Notes under the pieces: generated by a model
The model's database searches: none
What the model was told of the DNA's origin: nothing
Seen by the model: the letters and a program-made list of their open reading frames with translations, nothing else
In this document: in pieces, positions 27,933 to 36,034 of the stretch
How positions within the stretch are numbered: the stretch's first letter is position 1
How the letters are laid out: each line of letters starts with the position of its first letter
Made by a program: the position numbers and the translations under genes
Assembly: GCA_948537335.1 (NCBI GenBank)
Contig: CAOUJG010000002.1
Coordinates: 1-64,000, forward strand
Length of the DNA: 64,000 bases
Direction: 5' to 3'
Source: an uncultured Eubacteriales bacterium
GTDB lineage: Bacteria > Bacillota > Clostridia > Oscillospirales > Acutalibacteraceae

Positions 27933-28496
27933 ATGAAATTAAATAAGGGGATTTTTAAGTCGACGGTGTCTTTTATATTAGCTTTTTCGCTGGGTATTGG
28001 TATGGGAGGCTCTAAGGGATTTGCCATTAGTGATGAAGAAAAAGCAGATGTAATAAGGCAGACAGAACAATATTTAAAAGATAATGGATTGCGTTTTTCA
28101 AAAGAAGATAGTATTGCAAAGAATAATGCAAAGAATAATGAAGACGACCTTGTTGACCCTGACGAGGTAGATAAATTTTTGGAAGAGAATCAAAAATATT
28201 TTCCGGATAAAGAAATATTTTCGTTAAGAAAAGAACTTTTAAAGCTAACAAGGAAAGAATTTTTGCGAGTAAAATCTCTAAATTTTAAAAGCCCGCTTGG
28301 TATGTTTTTTGTGTCGTTTTTTTTGGGAGGTTTAGGTGTGGATAGATTTTTACTTGGTGATATAGAACTAGGGCTATTAAAGCTCTTCACCGCTGGAGGC
28401 TGTGGAATTTGGAATATTATTGATTGGTTTTTGGTAAAGGGTAATACAAGGAAGTATAATCTAAAAATAGTTTTGGAAGATATAGGAAAACATTAA
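27933..28496 (+). CDS. TM2 domain protein with N-terminal signal-like segment
   Basis: 187 residues. A paralogue of the 27334 gene, with an added N-terminal hydrophobic segment (about 8-30) that could be a signal peptide or a third membrane helix. The linker (35-70) is acidic. VDKFLEENQKYFPDKEI (about 77-93) and the TM2 core GGLGVDRFLL, LFTAGGCGIWNIIDWFL (about 130-165) align well with the neighbour. The ATG follows AAAGGTTGA. The extra N-terminal helix would put the NQKYFP domain on the other side of the membrane compared with the paralogue, unless it is cleaved. Confidence 0.8.
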   Translation: MKLNKGIFKSTVSFILAFSLGIGMGGSKGFAISDEEKADVIRQTEQYLKDNGLRFSKEDSIAKNNAKNNEDDLVDPDEVDKFLEENQKYFPDKEIFSLRKELLKLTRKEFLRVKSLNFKSPLGMFFVSFFLGGLGVDRFLLGDIELGLLKLFTAGGCGIWNIIDWFLVKGNTRKYNLKIVLEDIGKH

Positions 28497-28508
28497 AATA
28501 TGAATTAA

Positions 28509-28543
28509 GCAGTAACATTATTTTAATTGGGTAGTGTTGCTGC
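28509..28543 (+). terminator. Terminator after the second TM2 gene
   Basis: GCAGTAACATTA pairs with TAGTGTTGCTGC (12 bp, two G-T) and is followed by TCTTGTTT. A diverged copy with a similar right arm (TAATGTTGCTGC) lies after the first TM2 gene near 27700-27740, supporting tandem duplication of the unit. Confidence 0.7.
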
Positions 28544-28638
28544 TCTTGTTTACCAGAGATGTACATAGGTAATACTTACAAAAACTAGAAGCTTTAGATT
28601 TAAGTGTTTTAATTTTTGTACGAAATGTTTTTTTATTG

Positions 28639-28667
28639 TTCTGTTTTTGATTTTTTTGTGTTATAAT
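28639..28667 (+). promoter_or_regulatory. Promoter of the acidic exported protein gene
   Basis: TTCTGT-17-TATAAT, ending TTTTTGTGTTATAATTA, like the promoter at 4508. Confidence 0.55.
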
Positions 28668-28714
28668 TATAATTATTATTAGTTTCGGTGAAACGAAGAG
28701 AAAGGTTGGTCTTT

Positions 28715-29488
28715 ATGATGTGTTCAAAAACAAAAATTTTTAGGTCGGTCTTGGTTGTTATTTTGGCGCTTTCGCTAGTTGGCGGACTGGTCGTATTTAA
28801 AGGTTTTTCTCTTGACGAAAATGAAGGCAATTTGGAAGGCTCATCTGTTGTGGCCGAGGTAACCGAGGAACCTTCAGCAGAGCTGGAAGAGGTAGACAAT
28901 GATTCTAATGTGGACGCAGAAGAAAATTCTACAGAATCAGAAGAAGTTGAGGAAAATTCAAATAACACAGAAGAAATAGTGGATTTGGATAATGACGAGG
29001 ACGCAAATGAAGAAGAGTCAGAGATTGACGATATTCTTACAGATGAGGATATGGATGATTATACAACTGGTGCGGAGGCTAATGGTGAAAATCATGTTTG
29101 CGCTCCGGGAGAATGCCCAGAAAACCCGATGTTTATTAACTCGGTTGATGATTTAATAGGTTTTTTTGAGGACCTGAAAGAAGGAAACAATTTTAGCGGT
29201 AAGTATATTGTGCTCGGAAACGACATCATGATTACGAAAGATCAAAGCAAGGTTTTCGCTGAAACATTGAAGGAAACCGGCGTGATATTTCCTGGCGAAT
29301 TTGACGGGTATTTGAATGGCAACGGATACGTTATCTTTATTAAGTTTGAAGAGGAAGAGCCGGCAGATTTAAGATATTTGTTTGAACAGGCGGGCGAAAA
29401 TGCGGCAGTAATTTGGGTGAACGTAATTCTTAGCGCTCAACAGGAGTCTAGAGCTTACGCTTTTACCTCTTTTTCTCAGGCTAGCTAG
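28715..29488 (+). CDS. Acidic exported protein, probably C-terminally truncated
   Basis: 257 residues from the ATG at 28715 (a second ATG follows at once), behind AAAGGTTGG. Residues 1-31 form a signal peptide. About 35-125 is extremely acidic and low in complexity (runs of Glu, Asp, Asn). About 135-257 begins CAPGECPENP and continues with FSGKYIVLGNDI and FPGEFDGYLNGNGYVI, the pattern seen at the start of GLUG-type or beta-helical adhesin repeats. It then stops soon after, and its last eight bases overlap the end of the converging ATPase gene. A longer adhesin cut short by rearrangement is a reasonable inference. Confidence 0.65.
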   Translation: MMCSKTKIFRSVLVVILALSLVGGLVVFKGFSLDENEGNLEGSSVVAEVTEEPSAELEEVDNDSNVDAEENSTESEEVEENSNNTEEIVDLDNDEDANEEESEIDDILTDEDMDDYTTGAEANGENHVCAPGECPENPMFINSVDDLIGFFEDLKEGNNFSGKYIVLGNDIMITKDQSKVFAETLKETGVIFPGEFDGYLNGNGYVIFIKFEEEEPADLRYLFEQAGENAAVIWVNVILSAQQESRAYAFTSFSQAS

Positions 29489-32102
29489 TTTTTTGAAGTG
29501 ATTTTACCAGCTCAACTATTGGTATGACGGACACCGATAGGGCGATGCATTTGAAATAATCTGTTGCTTGTATTTGCGTGGTTTCGAAGAGTTCGGTTAG
29601 ACTGGGGACCGTTATTACTAGGTTTATTAGTATTACTGAGAAAATCATGGATGCTGTTAGATATAGGTTTCGCTTTTTTATTTGAAATATGGAGCCGCGA
29701 AGCGAGCGGACGTTGAACGAATGGAAAGTTTCAGCTAGAGACATGGTCAAAAAGGCCATGGTGGTGCCGTAGGTGCTATTTGCTAGTTGGAACTTTCCTG
29801 TTTCTGTCATTACGCCCAGGAAGTAGGACACGAGCGTGAGTAGCGAGATTAGGGTTCCTTGGTAGGCTATATTAAATGCCATTCCGTCCGCGAACAGACT
29901 TTCTTTTTCGGGGCGTGGCGGTTTATTCATGAGGCCGTGAGATTCTTCTTCCATGCCTAGACATAGCGCGGGGAAGGTGTCTGTGACGAGGTTTATCCAG
30001 AGAATGTGAATGGGCGAAAAAATTTTGAATCCGAGCACCGTCGCGATGAAAATTGAGATTAACTCGCTGATATTTGACGAGAGCAGGAATTGGATGGCTT
30101 TTTTGATGTTATCGAAGATCCGGCGGCCTTCTTTTACGGCTGTGACTATTGTCGCGAAGTTGTCGTCCGAGAGGACCATGTCGGCAACGTTTTTAGTTAC
30201 GTCTGTGCCTGTGATGCCCATCCCGATGCCGATATCTGCCCTCTTTATGGATGGAGCATCATTTACCCCGTCACCCGTCATTGCTACGACCTTGCCAAGC
30301 CTTTTGAATCCCTCGACAATGTGAACTTTATGGTTTGGCTGAACTCGCGCGTAGATGCTAATGTTTTGAATTATTTTGCTAAGCTCTTCATCGGACATTT
30401 TGTCAAGCTCTGCGCCGGTTAGAGCTTCGGAGTCATTTTTTATGATGCCGAGCTCTTTGCCGATAGCTATGGCGGTGTCTTTGTGGTCCCCTGTTATCAT
30501 AACTGGCTTGATGCCGGCACTTTTGCAATTTTTTACAGCGTCGATAACTTCTGGTCGCACAGGATCCATCATTCCGACGAGGCCGATGAAGACCATTGAA
30601 TTTTCGCAGGCTTCGCTGGTTAAGTCGTTTGGCAGGGTATCGTATGATCTGTAGGAGGCCGCCAATACGCGCAGCGCATTTTGCGACATGCTTTTGTTTT
30701 TGTTGGCGATCTCTTTTTTGGCAGTTTCATTCAGTTTGCAGATTTCGCTATTCTTAAGATAGTGCGTGCATCGCTGAAGAATGACGTCTGGCGCGCCCTT
30801 GGTGCACTGCATGATTTGGCCGCCGTCTTTGTTAAAGGTCGACATCATCTTGCGCTCGGAGTCAAAGGGAATTTCGCTCAGCCGGGCGTTGACTTGAGGC
30901 GAACTGCTGAGGCTTGCAAGTTTTTCGGAGTAATTATATAACGCGACCTCTGTTGGATCGCCCACTAGATTGCCGTTTTTATCTTTTTTGACGTCGTTGC
31001 ACAGGCCTAAAACCTTGGCCAATTGAGCTTCGTTGAAGGTGTAGCTGTCGACAACAGTCATTTTGTTTTGGGTGAGTGTCCCGGTCTTGTCGGTGCAAAT
31101 TATCTGAGTGCAGCCGAGAGTCTCAACCGCCGTCAGTTTGCGGATTATCGCGTTGTGCTTGGCGAGTTTTGTAACACCGATTGCTAGCTGAATCGTAACG
31201 ACGGCGGCAAGGCCAGACGGAATGGCAGCTACGGCGAGGCTTACGGAGATCATGAAAATTTCTAGAATGTTTTCGGGTTGAAGATTTTGAGTTTTGGCGA
31301 GGTTAAAAACAAAAATAAAGGCGCAGATTGCGATGACGACGACGCTGAGGACTTTACCAAGGTGCGTTAATTTTTTTTGAAGCGGGGTTTTTTCGTCGGA
31401 GGTTTTGGCGATGGATTGAGCGATGCTGCCCATCTGAGTATCCATGCCCGTTGCGGTGACGACGGCTTGTCCGCGGCCGTAAACTACGCTGCTGCCGGTG
31501 TAGACCATGTTTTTGCGGTCGTTTATCGGCACGGTTTCGCCATTCTTTGGTGTAATTGCATTAGCGGTTTTCTCTGCCGACACGGATTCTCCTGTTAGGG
31601 CGGCTTCTTCGACTTTTAGGCTGTTGCTTTCGAGGAGTCTTGCGTCGGCTGGGATGGCGTCGCCGCTTTCGAAGAGGATAACGTCGCCCACAACGAGGTC
31701 TTCGGTGGGGACTGTTTTTATGGCGCCGCCTCGCAGGACTTTTGCGGTCGATTGAGAGAGCTTTTTTAGCGCGTCTATGGCCTTTTCGGCCTTGCCCTCT
31801 TGATATACCCCGAGTATAGCGTTGACAATTATTACAAATAGTATTATAATCGTGTCGGTGAGGGGCTCTTTAGAGTAGACCGAGACGCCGATCGAGATGC
31901 CCGCTGCCGCCAAAAGTACCAGCGTCATGGGGTCGGCGAACTGCATGACGAATCTTTTTAGGAGGGAGTCCTTTTTTTCTTTTGCCAGCTGATTTTTTCC
32001 GTTTGCTGCAAGTCGCGCGGCCGCCTCTTTGGCACTCAACCCGGACTCACTGCTTTTAACGTGCGCCAGAACTTTGCTTGCGTCTTCGAGATAAAATTCC
32101 AT
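29481..32102 (-). CDS. P2-type cation-transporting ATPase, calcium-pump-like
   Basis: 873-residue P-type ATPase with ten predicted membrane helices. Visible are the actuator motif TGES near residue 171, the phosphorylation site D338 in DKTGTLTQNKM, TGDHKDTA, and the hinge TGDGVNDAPS. The M5 (SSNISELISIF) and M6 (NLVTDTFPALCLG) ligand residues of SERCA-like pumps are kept. However, M4 reads AIPSGLAAVVT (295-299) where calcium pumps have PEGLP, so the acidic ligand is replaced by Ser296. It is therefore SERCA-like by fold, but the ion is uncertain. The ATG has AAAGAGGT upstream. It is divergent from the MFS transporter and converges with the 28715 gene. Confidence 0.9.
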   Translation of the reverse strand: MEFYLEDASKVLAHVKSSESGLSAKEAAARLAANGKNQLAKEKKDSLLKRFVMQFADPMTLVLLAAAGISIGVSVYSKEPLTDTIIILFVIIVNAILGVYQEGKAEKAIDALKKLSQSTAKVLRGGAIKTVPTEDLVVGDVILFESGDAIPADARLLESNSLKVEEAALTGESVSAEKTANAITPKNGETVPINDRKNMVYTGSSVVYGRGQAVVTATGMDTQMGSIAQSIAKTSDEKTPLQKKLTHLGKVLSVVVIAICAFIFVFNLAKTQNLQPENILEIFMISVSLAVAAIPSGLAAVVTIQLAIGVTKLAKHNAIIRKLTAVETLGCTQIICTDKTGTLTQNKMTVVDSYTFNEAQLAKVLGLCNDVKKDKNGNLVGDPTEVALYNYSEKLASLSSSPQVNARLSEIPFDSERKMMSTFNKDGGQIMQCTKGAPDVILQRCTHYLKNSEICKLNETAKKEIANKNKSMSQNALRVLAASYRSYDTLPNDLTSEACENSMVFIGLVGMMDPVRPEVIDAVKNCKSAGIKPVMITGDHKDTAIAIGKELGIIKNDSEALTGAELDKMSDEELSKIIQNISIYARVQPNHKVHIVEGFKRLGKVVAMTGDGVNDAPSIKRADIGIGMGITGTDVTKNVADMVLSDDNFATIVTAVKEGRRIFDNIKKAIQFLLSSNISELISIFIATVLGFKIFSPIHILWINLVTDTFPALCLGMEEESHGLMNKPPRPEKESLFADGMAFNIAYQGTLISLLTLVSYFLGVMTETGKFQLANSTYGTTMAFLTMSLAETFHSFNVRSLRGSIFQIKKRNLYLTASMIFSVILINLVITVPSLTELFETTQIQATDYFKCIALSVSVIPIVELVKSLQKTS

Positions 32103-32227
32103 AACTCACTTACCTCTTTTTAAATTTGAATTTTGGCTTTATTATATAAAATTTGCTCGAAATAATCAATGTTATTATAGAATTATTGGCGATTTGTCAA
32201 AAAATATTTATTTAAAAGAAAAATCTG

Positions 32228-32256
32228 TTGTAAAACGTTCGCGATGGTGCTATCAT
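32228..32256 (+). promoter_or_regulatory. Promoter of the organophosphate transporter gene
   Basis: TTGTAA-17-TATCAT, about 38 bases before the start codon. Confidence 0.6.
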
Positions 32257-32294
32257 TTGTATTAGTTTTTGCTTGAATGGAGATGGTCTTTTTA

Positions 32295-33623
32295 ATGTTG
32301 GATTTTTTGAAGCCCGCAAAACCTATCGAAAGATTGCCGGAGGAAAAAATTCCGTCCGTTTACAAAAGGTATAGACTGCAGGTTTTCATTAGTATTTACC
32401 TGGGGTACCTGCTATATTACCTCGTGCGCATCAATTTTGTGTTCGCCAAGGACTATTTGTTCGCGCTAGGGTTCACCAAAACGCAGGTCGGCTTCGTGGC
32501 GTCGGCTTTGGGGCTGTCGTATGGCGTGAGCAAGTTCGTTATGGGAAACGTTTCGGACAGATCTAATGCGCGGTATTTTTTGGCTATCGGACTGATTTTG
32601 TCGGGCGTTGTGAATTTGTTTTTGCCCAACACCAGCAGCGTGGCGGTAATGTTTGTGTTGATGCTCCTGAACGGCTGGGTGCAGGGAATGGGCTGGCCGC
32701 CGTGCGCTAGAATAATGACGCATTGGTTTTCGGACAGAGAGCGCGGCGTCAAGATGGCGATTTGGAATACTTCGCACAATTTTGGTGGAGGCATAATCGC
32801 AGGCGTGATGATGCTTGGAGCTTTTTTTCCTAGCTGGAAATTCATTTTTTATCTGCCGGCGTTTTTAGCCATCGCAGGAGGCTTTGTTTGCATATTGCTG
32901 ACTCGAGATACACCGCAGTCTGTGGGGCTTCCGCCTATCGAGGAGTTTAAGAACGATTATCCGGAGTCGCAAAAAGACCTGCAGGACGCCGAGGCCGAGA
33001 TGTCGGGCAAGGAGATCTTGTTTAAGTACGTGCTGAATAACAAGTTTTTGTGGATAATCTCGATCGCGAACATCTTTGTGTACCTGGTGCGCTACGGCGT
33101 GATAAATTGGGTGCCGACGTACTTGAAGGAGGTTCGCGGGTTTAGCGTAAATGACTCCTCCATAGCGTTTGCGCTTTTTGAGTACGCTGCGATTCCCGGT
33201 ACGCTGATCATTGGCTGGCTGAGTGACCATGTTTTTCACGGCAGAAGGGCGCCGCTGGGCGTTTTTTGCATGATAGGCGTGAGCATCGCGACGGCGGTGT
33301 ATTGGAAGAGCACCAGCACCCTGGCCATCAACTGCGCGCTGGCCTCCATCGGGGCGCTCATTTACGGCCCTGTCATGCTTATCGGCTTGTGTGCGATCGA
33401 CTTGGTCCCCAAAAAGGCCGCAGGAACGGCTTCGGGCTTTACGGGCTTGTTCGGATACATGGGCGGTCAGGTTTTGGCCGAGGTTGCGCTTGGCTGGGTT
33501 GTAGATAAATTCAGCTGGGACGGCGGTTTCATCATGCTGATTCTGTGCTGTATTTTGTCGGTCCTCTTCCTGACGTCGACCTGGAACATCCACAACATCG
33601 AGGAAGAAAAATCCGCAGCCTAA
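32295..33623 (+). CDS. MFS organophosphate:phosphate antiporter, GlpT/UhpC-like
   Basis: 442 residues with about 12 membrane helices. Family signatures are YYLVRINFVFAKDYL in helix 1, GMGWPPCARIMTHWFSDRERG in the helix 4 to 5 region and IWNTSHNFGGG, all typical of the OPA family (glycerol-3-phosphate or hexose-phosphate exchange for phosphate). The C-terminal half mirrors the first. The ATG at 32295 lies nine bases after GGAGATGG; an earlier in-frame ATG at 32277 is less suited. Which phosphate ester is carried cannot be read from sequence. Single-gene unit with promoter and terminator. Confidence 0.9.
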   Translation: MLDFLKPAKPIERLPEEKIPSVYKRYRLQVFISIYLGYLLYYLVRINFVFAKDYLFALGFTKTQVGFVASALGLSYGVSKFVMGNVSDRSNARYFLAIGLILSGVVNLFLPNTSSVAVMFVLMLLNGWVQGMGWPPCARIMTHWFSDRERGVKMAIWNTSHNFGGGIIAGVMMLGAFFPSWKFIFYLPAFLAIAGGFVCILLTRDTPQSVGLPPIEEFKNDYPESQKDLQDAEAEMSGKEILFKYVLNNKFLWIISIANIFVYLVRYGVINWVPTYLKEVRGFSVNDSSIAFALFEYAAIPGTLIIGWLSDHVFHGRRAPLGVFCMIGVSIATAVYWKSTSTLAINCALASIGALIYGPVMLIGLCAIDLVPKKAAGTASGFTGLFGYMGGQVLAEVALGWVVDKFSWDGGFIMLILCCILSVLFLTSTWNIHNIEEEKSAA

Positions 33624-33655
33624 TGCACAAATTTTAAATACATAAAGGCAGCAAA

Positions 33656-33686
33656 AAAGCTTATCAGAGCGGTTCTGATAAGCTTT
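33656..33686. terminator. Strong bidirectional terminator
   Basis: AAAGCTTATCAGA and TCTGATAAGCTTT form a perfect 13-bp stem with loop GCGGT and T-rich flanks on both strands. It separates the transporter from the converging small membrane-protein gene. Confidence 0.9.
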
Positions 33687-33688
33687 CT

Positions 33689-34078
33689 TTATTTGTAGCG
33701 GGCGGCACTGCGCTTTTTGCGGTGCTTTTTTGTGTTTTTGCACAGCTTATATAAACAAAACGAAAAGAATATGAGTCCTGCAACGCCCAGCACAGCTAAG
33801 ATTATGCCTGATATCAATAGGATGTGGCCGTTATCGGTTAAGTCGGATGATGGCAAATTTTTTTGGATAAAGTCGAATTCGTGGGAACCGGCTTGAGTGC
33901 TTTCGTTTAGCTCGATTTTCCAGTCCTCATCGGAAAGTGCGGTGCCAGTCGACGTTGAAGATCCCTCTGCCGCGGCTATCCACTGGCCAAAAGAGACTTT
34001 TGGCGCTGCGAGGTAAAGGCCAAAGAGCATCAGCAAGAGCATGACCGCGACACTGCAGATTTTAAGCGGATTTTTCAT
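33689..34078 (-). CDS. Small membrane protein with two hydrophobic segments
   Basis: 129 residues from ATG 34078, behind GCGGAGGGAGG. A signal-like hydrophobic segment (about 7-28) is followed by an acidic and polar external part (about 30-85), a transmembrane helix (about 88-112) and a very basic tail (KNTKKHRKKRSAARYK). The layout suggests an outside domain anchored by a C-terminal helix with a cytoplasmic basic tail. No family was recognised. It has its own promoter (34118-34146) and is divergent from the phage-derived cluster, with no sign of belonging to it. Confidence 0.65.
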   Translation of the reverse strand: MKNPLKICSVAVMLLLMLFGLYLAAPKVSFGQWIAAAEGSSTSTGTALSDEDWKIELNESTQAGSHEFDFIQKNLPSSDLTDNGHILLISGIILAVLGVAGLIFFSFCLYKLCKNTKKHRKKRSAARYK

Positions 34079-34117
34079 AGCAAAACCTCCCTCCGCCAAG
34101 ATGCGATCTATTTTTTT

Positions 34118-34146
34118 ATGATACCACATTATCGCGCTCGAGACAA
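34118..34146 (-). promoter_or_regulatory. Promoter of the small membrane-protein gene
   Basis: On the minus strand TTGTCT-17-TATCAT, about 40 bases before the start codon. Confidence 0.55.
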
Positions 34147-34242
34147 TGGGTGCGAAATTTTTATTTTTTGTTCTCTTCAAAAGGGCAATTTGCGGGGCTT
34201 TTTGAGCGTTGTTTGAAAACGAAAGAGGGAGGGTTAACAAGA

Positions 34243-34743
34243 TTGAGACATTCTGGCAAAAAGGGCTTGACGCACCGTGAGTACTTGTTTTGCAACAACT
34301 ATGTTAATTCTGGGGACGTGAAGCGGTCGGCGGAGGCTGCGGGGTACAAGGTGGAGCCAGAATTGGCGGGCAACAAGCTCTTGCAGCGCGACGACATCGG
34401 CGCGAAGATAGATGAGCTGTACGGGCAGAAAAAGCGAAACCTGCTCTACAAGGCGTGCCGCGGGTACGAGAAGCTGGCATTTGGCGGCATTTCGGACGCG
34501 ATAAAGCTGATTTATTCGGAGAACATCTCGCCAGAAAAGGTTTGCAAAATGGATCTATTCAACGTTGCCGAAATCAAGCGGCCGCGCGACGGGATGCTGG
34601 AGATAAAGTTTTTTGACAGATTTAAGGCGCTCGAAAAGCTGCAGCAGCTGGATTTTTTGGGTGCAAATCAGAGTACGTCCTTTTACGACGCCATCGAGGA
34701 CAGCATGAAGTCGATAAATTTTGCGGATCACTTCGAAAATTAG
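34243..34743 (+). CDS. Terminase small subunit (XtmA-like)
   Basis: 166 residues from a TTG nine bases after GGGAGGG. The N-terminal part (HREYLFCNNYVNSGDVKRSAEAAGYK) is the typical phage small-terminase helix-turn-helix that recognises DNA, followed by NKLLQRDDIGAKIDEL. The middle part (ISDAIKLIYSE) and the C-terminal helical segment (FFDRFKALEKLQQL) probably mediate oligomerisation and contact with the large subunit. First gene of the cluster; no sigma-A promoter or SOS box is obvious in the 165 bases upstream. Confidence 0.8.
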   Translation: MRHSGKKGLTHREYLFCNNYVNSGDVKRSAEAAGYKVEPELAGNKLLQRDDIGAKIDELYGQKKRNLLYKACRGYEKLAFGGISDAIKLIYSENISPEKVCKMDLFNVAEIKRPRDGMLEIKFFDRFKALEKLQQLDFLGANQSTSFYDAIEDSMKSINFADHFEN

Positions 34744-34756
34744 GGTGGTGCGTTTT

Positions 34757-36016
34757 TTGTATTTCAAATCTTTTTCAAAAAAGCAGATGGCGGCGCTCTC
34801 GTGGTGGCTCGACCCGGAGCTGTTTAAGCGCTACGATGCCCTGATTTGCGACGGAGCCATACGGAGCGGAAAGACGCTTTGCATGGGGATTTCTTTTGTG
34901 GCATGGGCTATGCGGCATTTTCGGTTTTCGACTTTTGCGATCTGCGGCAAGACTTTGGGCTCCATCAAACGGAACTTTATTGACCCGCTTTTGCCCACGC
35001 TTAACAAGCTCGGGTTTGCGTGCAGATTCAAGATTTCGGAAAATTTGCTGATTATCAATTTTGGCAACGCGGAGAATAAGTTTTATCTGTTTTCGGGCAA
35101 GGACGAGGCCAGCGCCGCCTTTATTCAGGGCATCACGCTTTCTGGCATCCTTTTTGACGAGGTCGCTTTGATGCCGCAGTCGTTTGTGGAGCAGGCGTTG
35201 GCGAGATGCTCGATTGTGGGCTCGAAGTTTTGGTTCAACTGCAACCCAGAGTACCCGCAGCACTGGTTTTATCAGGAGTGGATAAAGCAGGCGGCCCGCC
35301 GGAATGCGCTTTATCTGCACTTCACGCTGGACGACAACCCATCGCTGACAGACGAAATCAAGCGGCGTTACGCGGGTTTGTATAGCGGCACGTTTTATGA
35401 GAGGTTCATAAAAGGGCGCTGGGTCGCGACGCAGGGAAACGTTTACCCGGAGATGTGCACGCCGGAGGCTTTTGTGAGGGTTCCGGACGTCAACTTCGAG
35501 AAATACGCGGTCTCTTGCGACTATGGCACGGTGAATCCGACGTCTATGGGGCTTTGGGGCCGATTTAACGGCGTGTGGTACCGGCTGCGAGAGTACTACT
35601 ATGACTCGCGCAAGGCTGGGACATCTAAGACCGACGAGGAACACTATGCTTCACTTTGCGACCTGGCGGGCGATTTGAACATCGAAGCCATTACGGTGGA
35701 CCCTTCGGCGGCAAGTTTCATCACTTTGATCCGTCGGTATGGCCGTTTTAAGGTGATTCCGGCCAAGAACAACGTCGTCAACGGCATTCGCAAGGTTTCT
35801 ACGGTTCTGAAGAACCAGACTTTGAGGATCTGCGACACTTGCCGGGCCAGCATGCAGGAATTTTCGCTGTACCGCTGGGAGGACTCGCAGAGCAAGGACG
35901 TGCCGGTTAAGGAGAACGACCACGCCATGGACGATATCCGGTATTTTGTGTCGACGCTGATGGACGATGGCTGCGATGAGGACGACTTTTTTGCGTTTGC
36001 GTGTAGGCGATATTAA
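34757..36016 (+). CDS. Terminase large subunit (XtmB-like)
   Basis: The motor that cuts and pumps DNA into the capsid, 419 residues. The ATPase domain has Walker A GAIRSGKT near residue 32 and Walker B GILFDEVAL near residue 132; the coupling motif is around FWFNCNPE. The nuclease domain shows acidic positions in SCDYGTVNPTS, TVDPSAAS and NDHAMDDIRYF, so it looks functional. TTG 34757 is chosen behind TAGGGTGG; GTG 34748 is an alternative. It starts 14 bases after the small subunit stop. Confidence 0.9.
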   Translation: MYFKSFSKKQMAALSWWLDPELFKRYDALICDGAIRSGKTLCMGISFVAWAMRHFRFSTFAICGKTLGSIKRNFIDPLLPTLNKLGFACRFKISENLLIINFGNAENKFYLFSGKDEASAAFIQGITLSGILFDEVALMPQSFVEQALARCSIVGSKFWFNCNPEYPQHWFYQEWIKQAARRNALYLHFTLDDNPSLTDEIKRRYAGLYSGTFYERFIKGRWVATQGNVYPEMCTPEAFVRVPDVNFEKYAVSCDYGTVNPTSMGLWGRFNGVWYRLREYYYDSRKAGTSKTDEEHYASLCDLAGDLNIEAITVDPSAASFITLIRRYGRFKVIPAKNNVVNGIRKVSTVLKNQTLRICDTCRASMQEFSLYRWEDSQSKDVPVKENDHAMDDIRYFVSTLMDDGCDEDDFFAFACRRY

Positions 36017-36034
36017 TTTGAGGAGTGTGATTTG

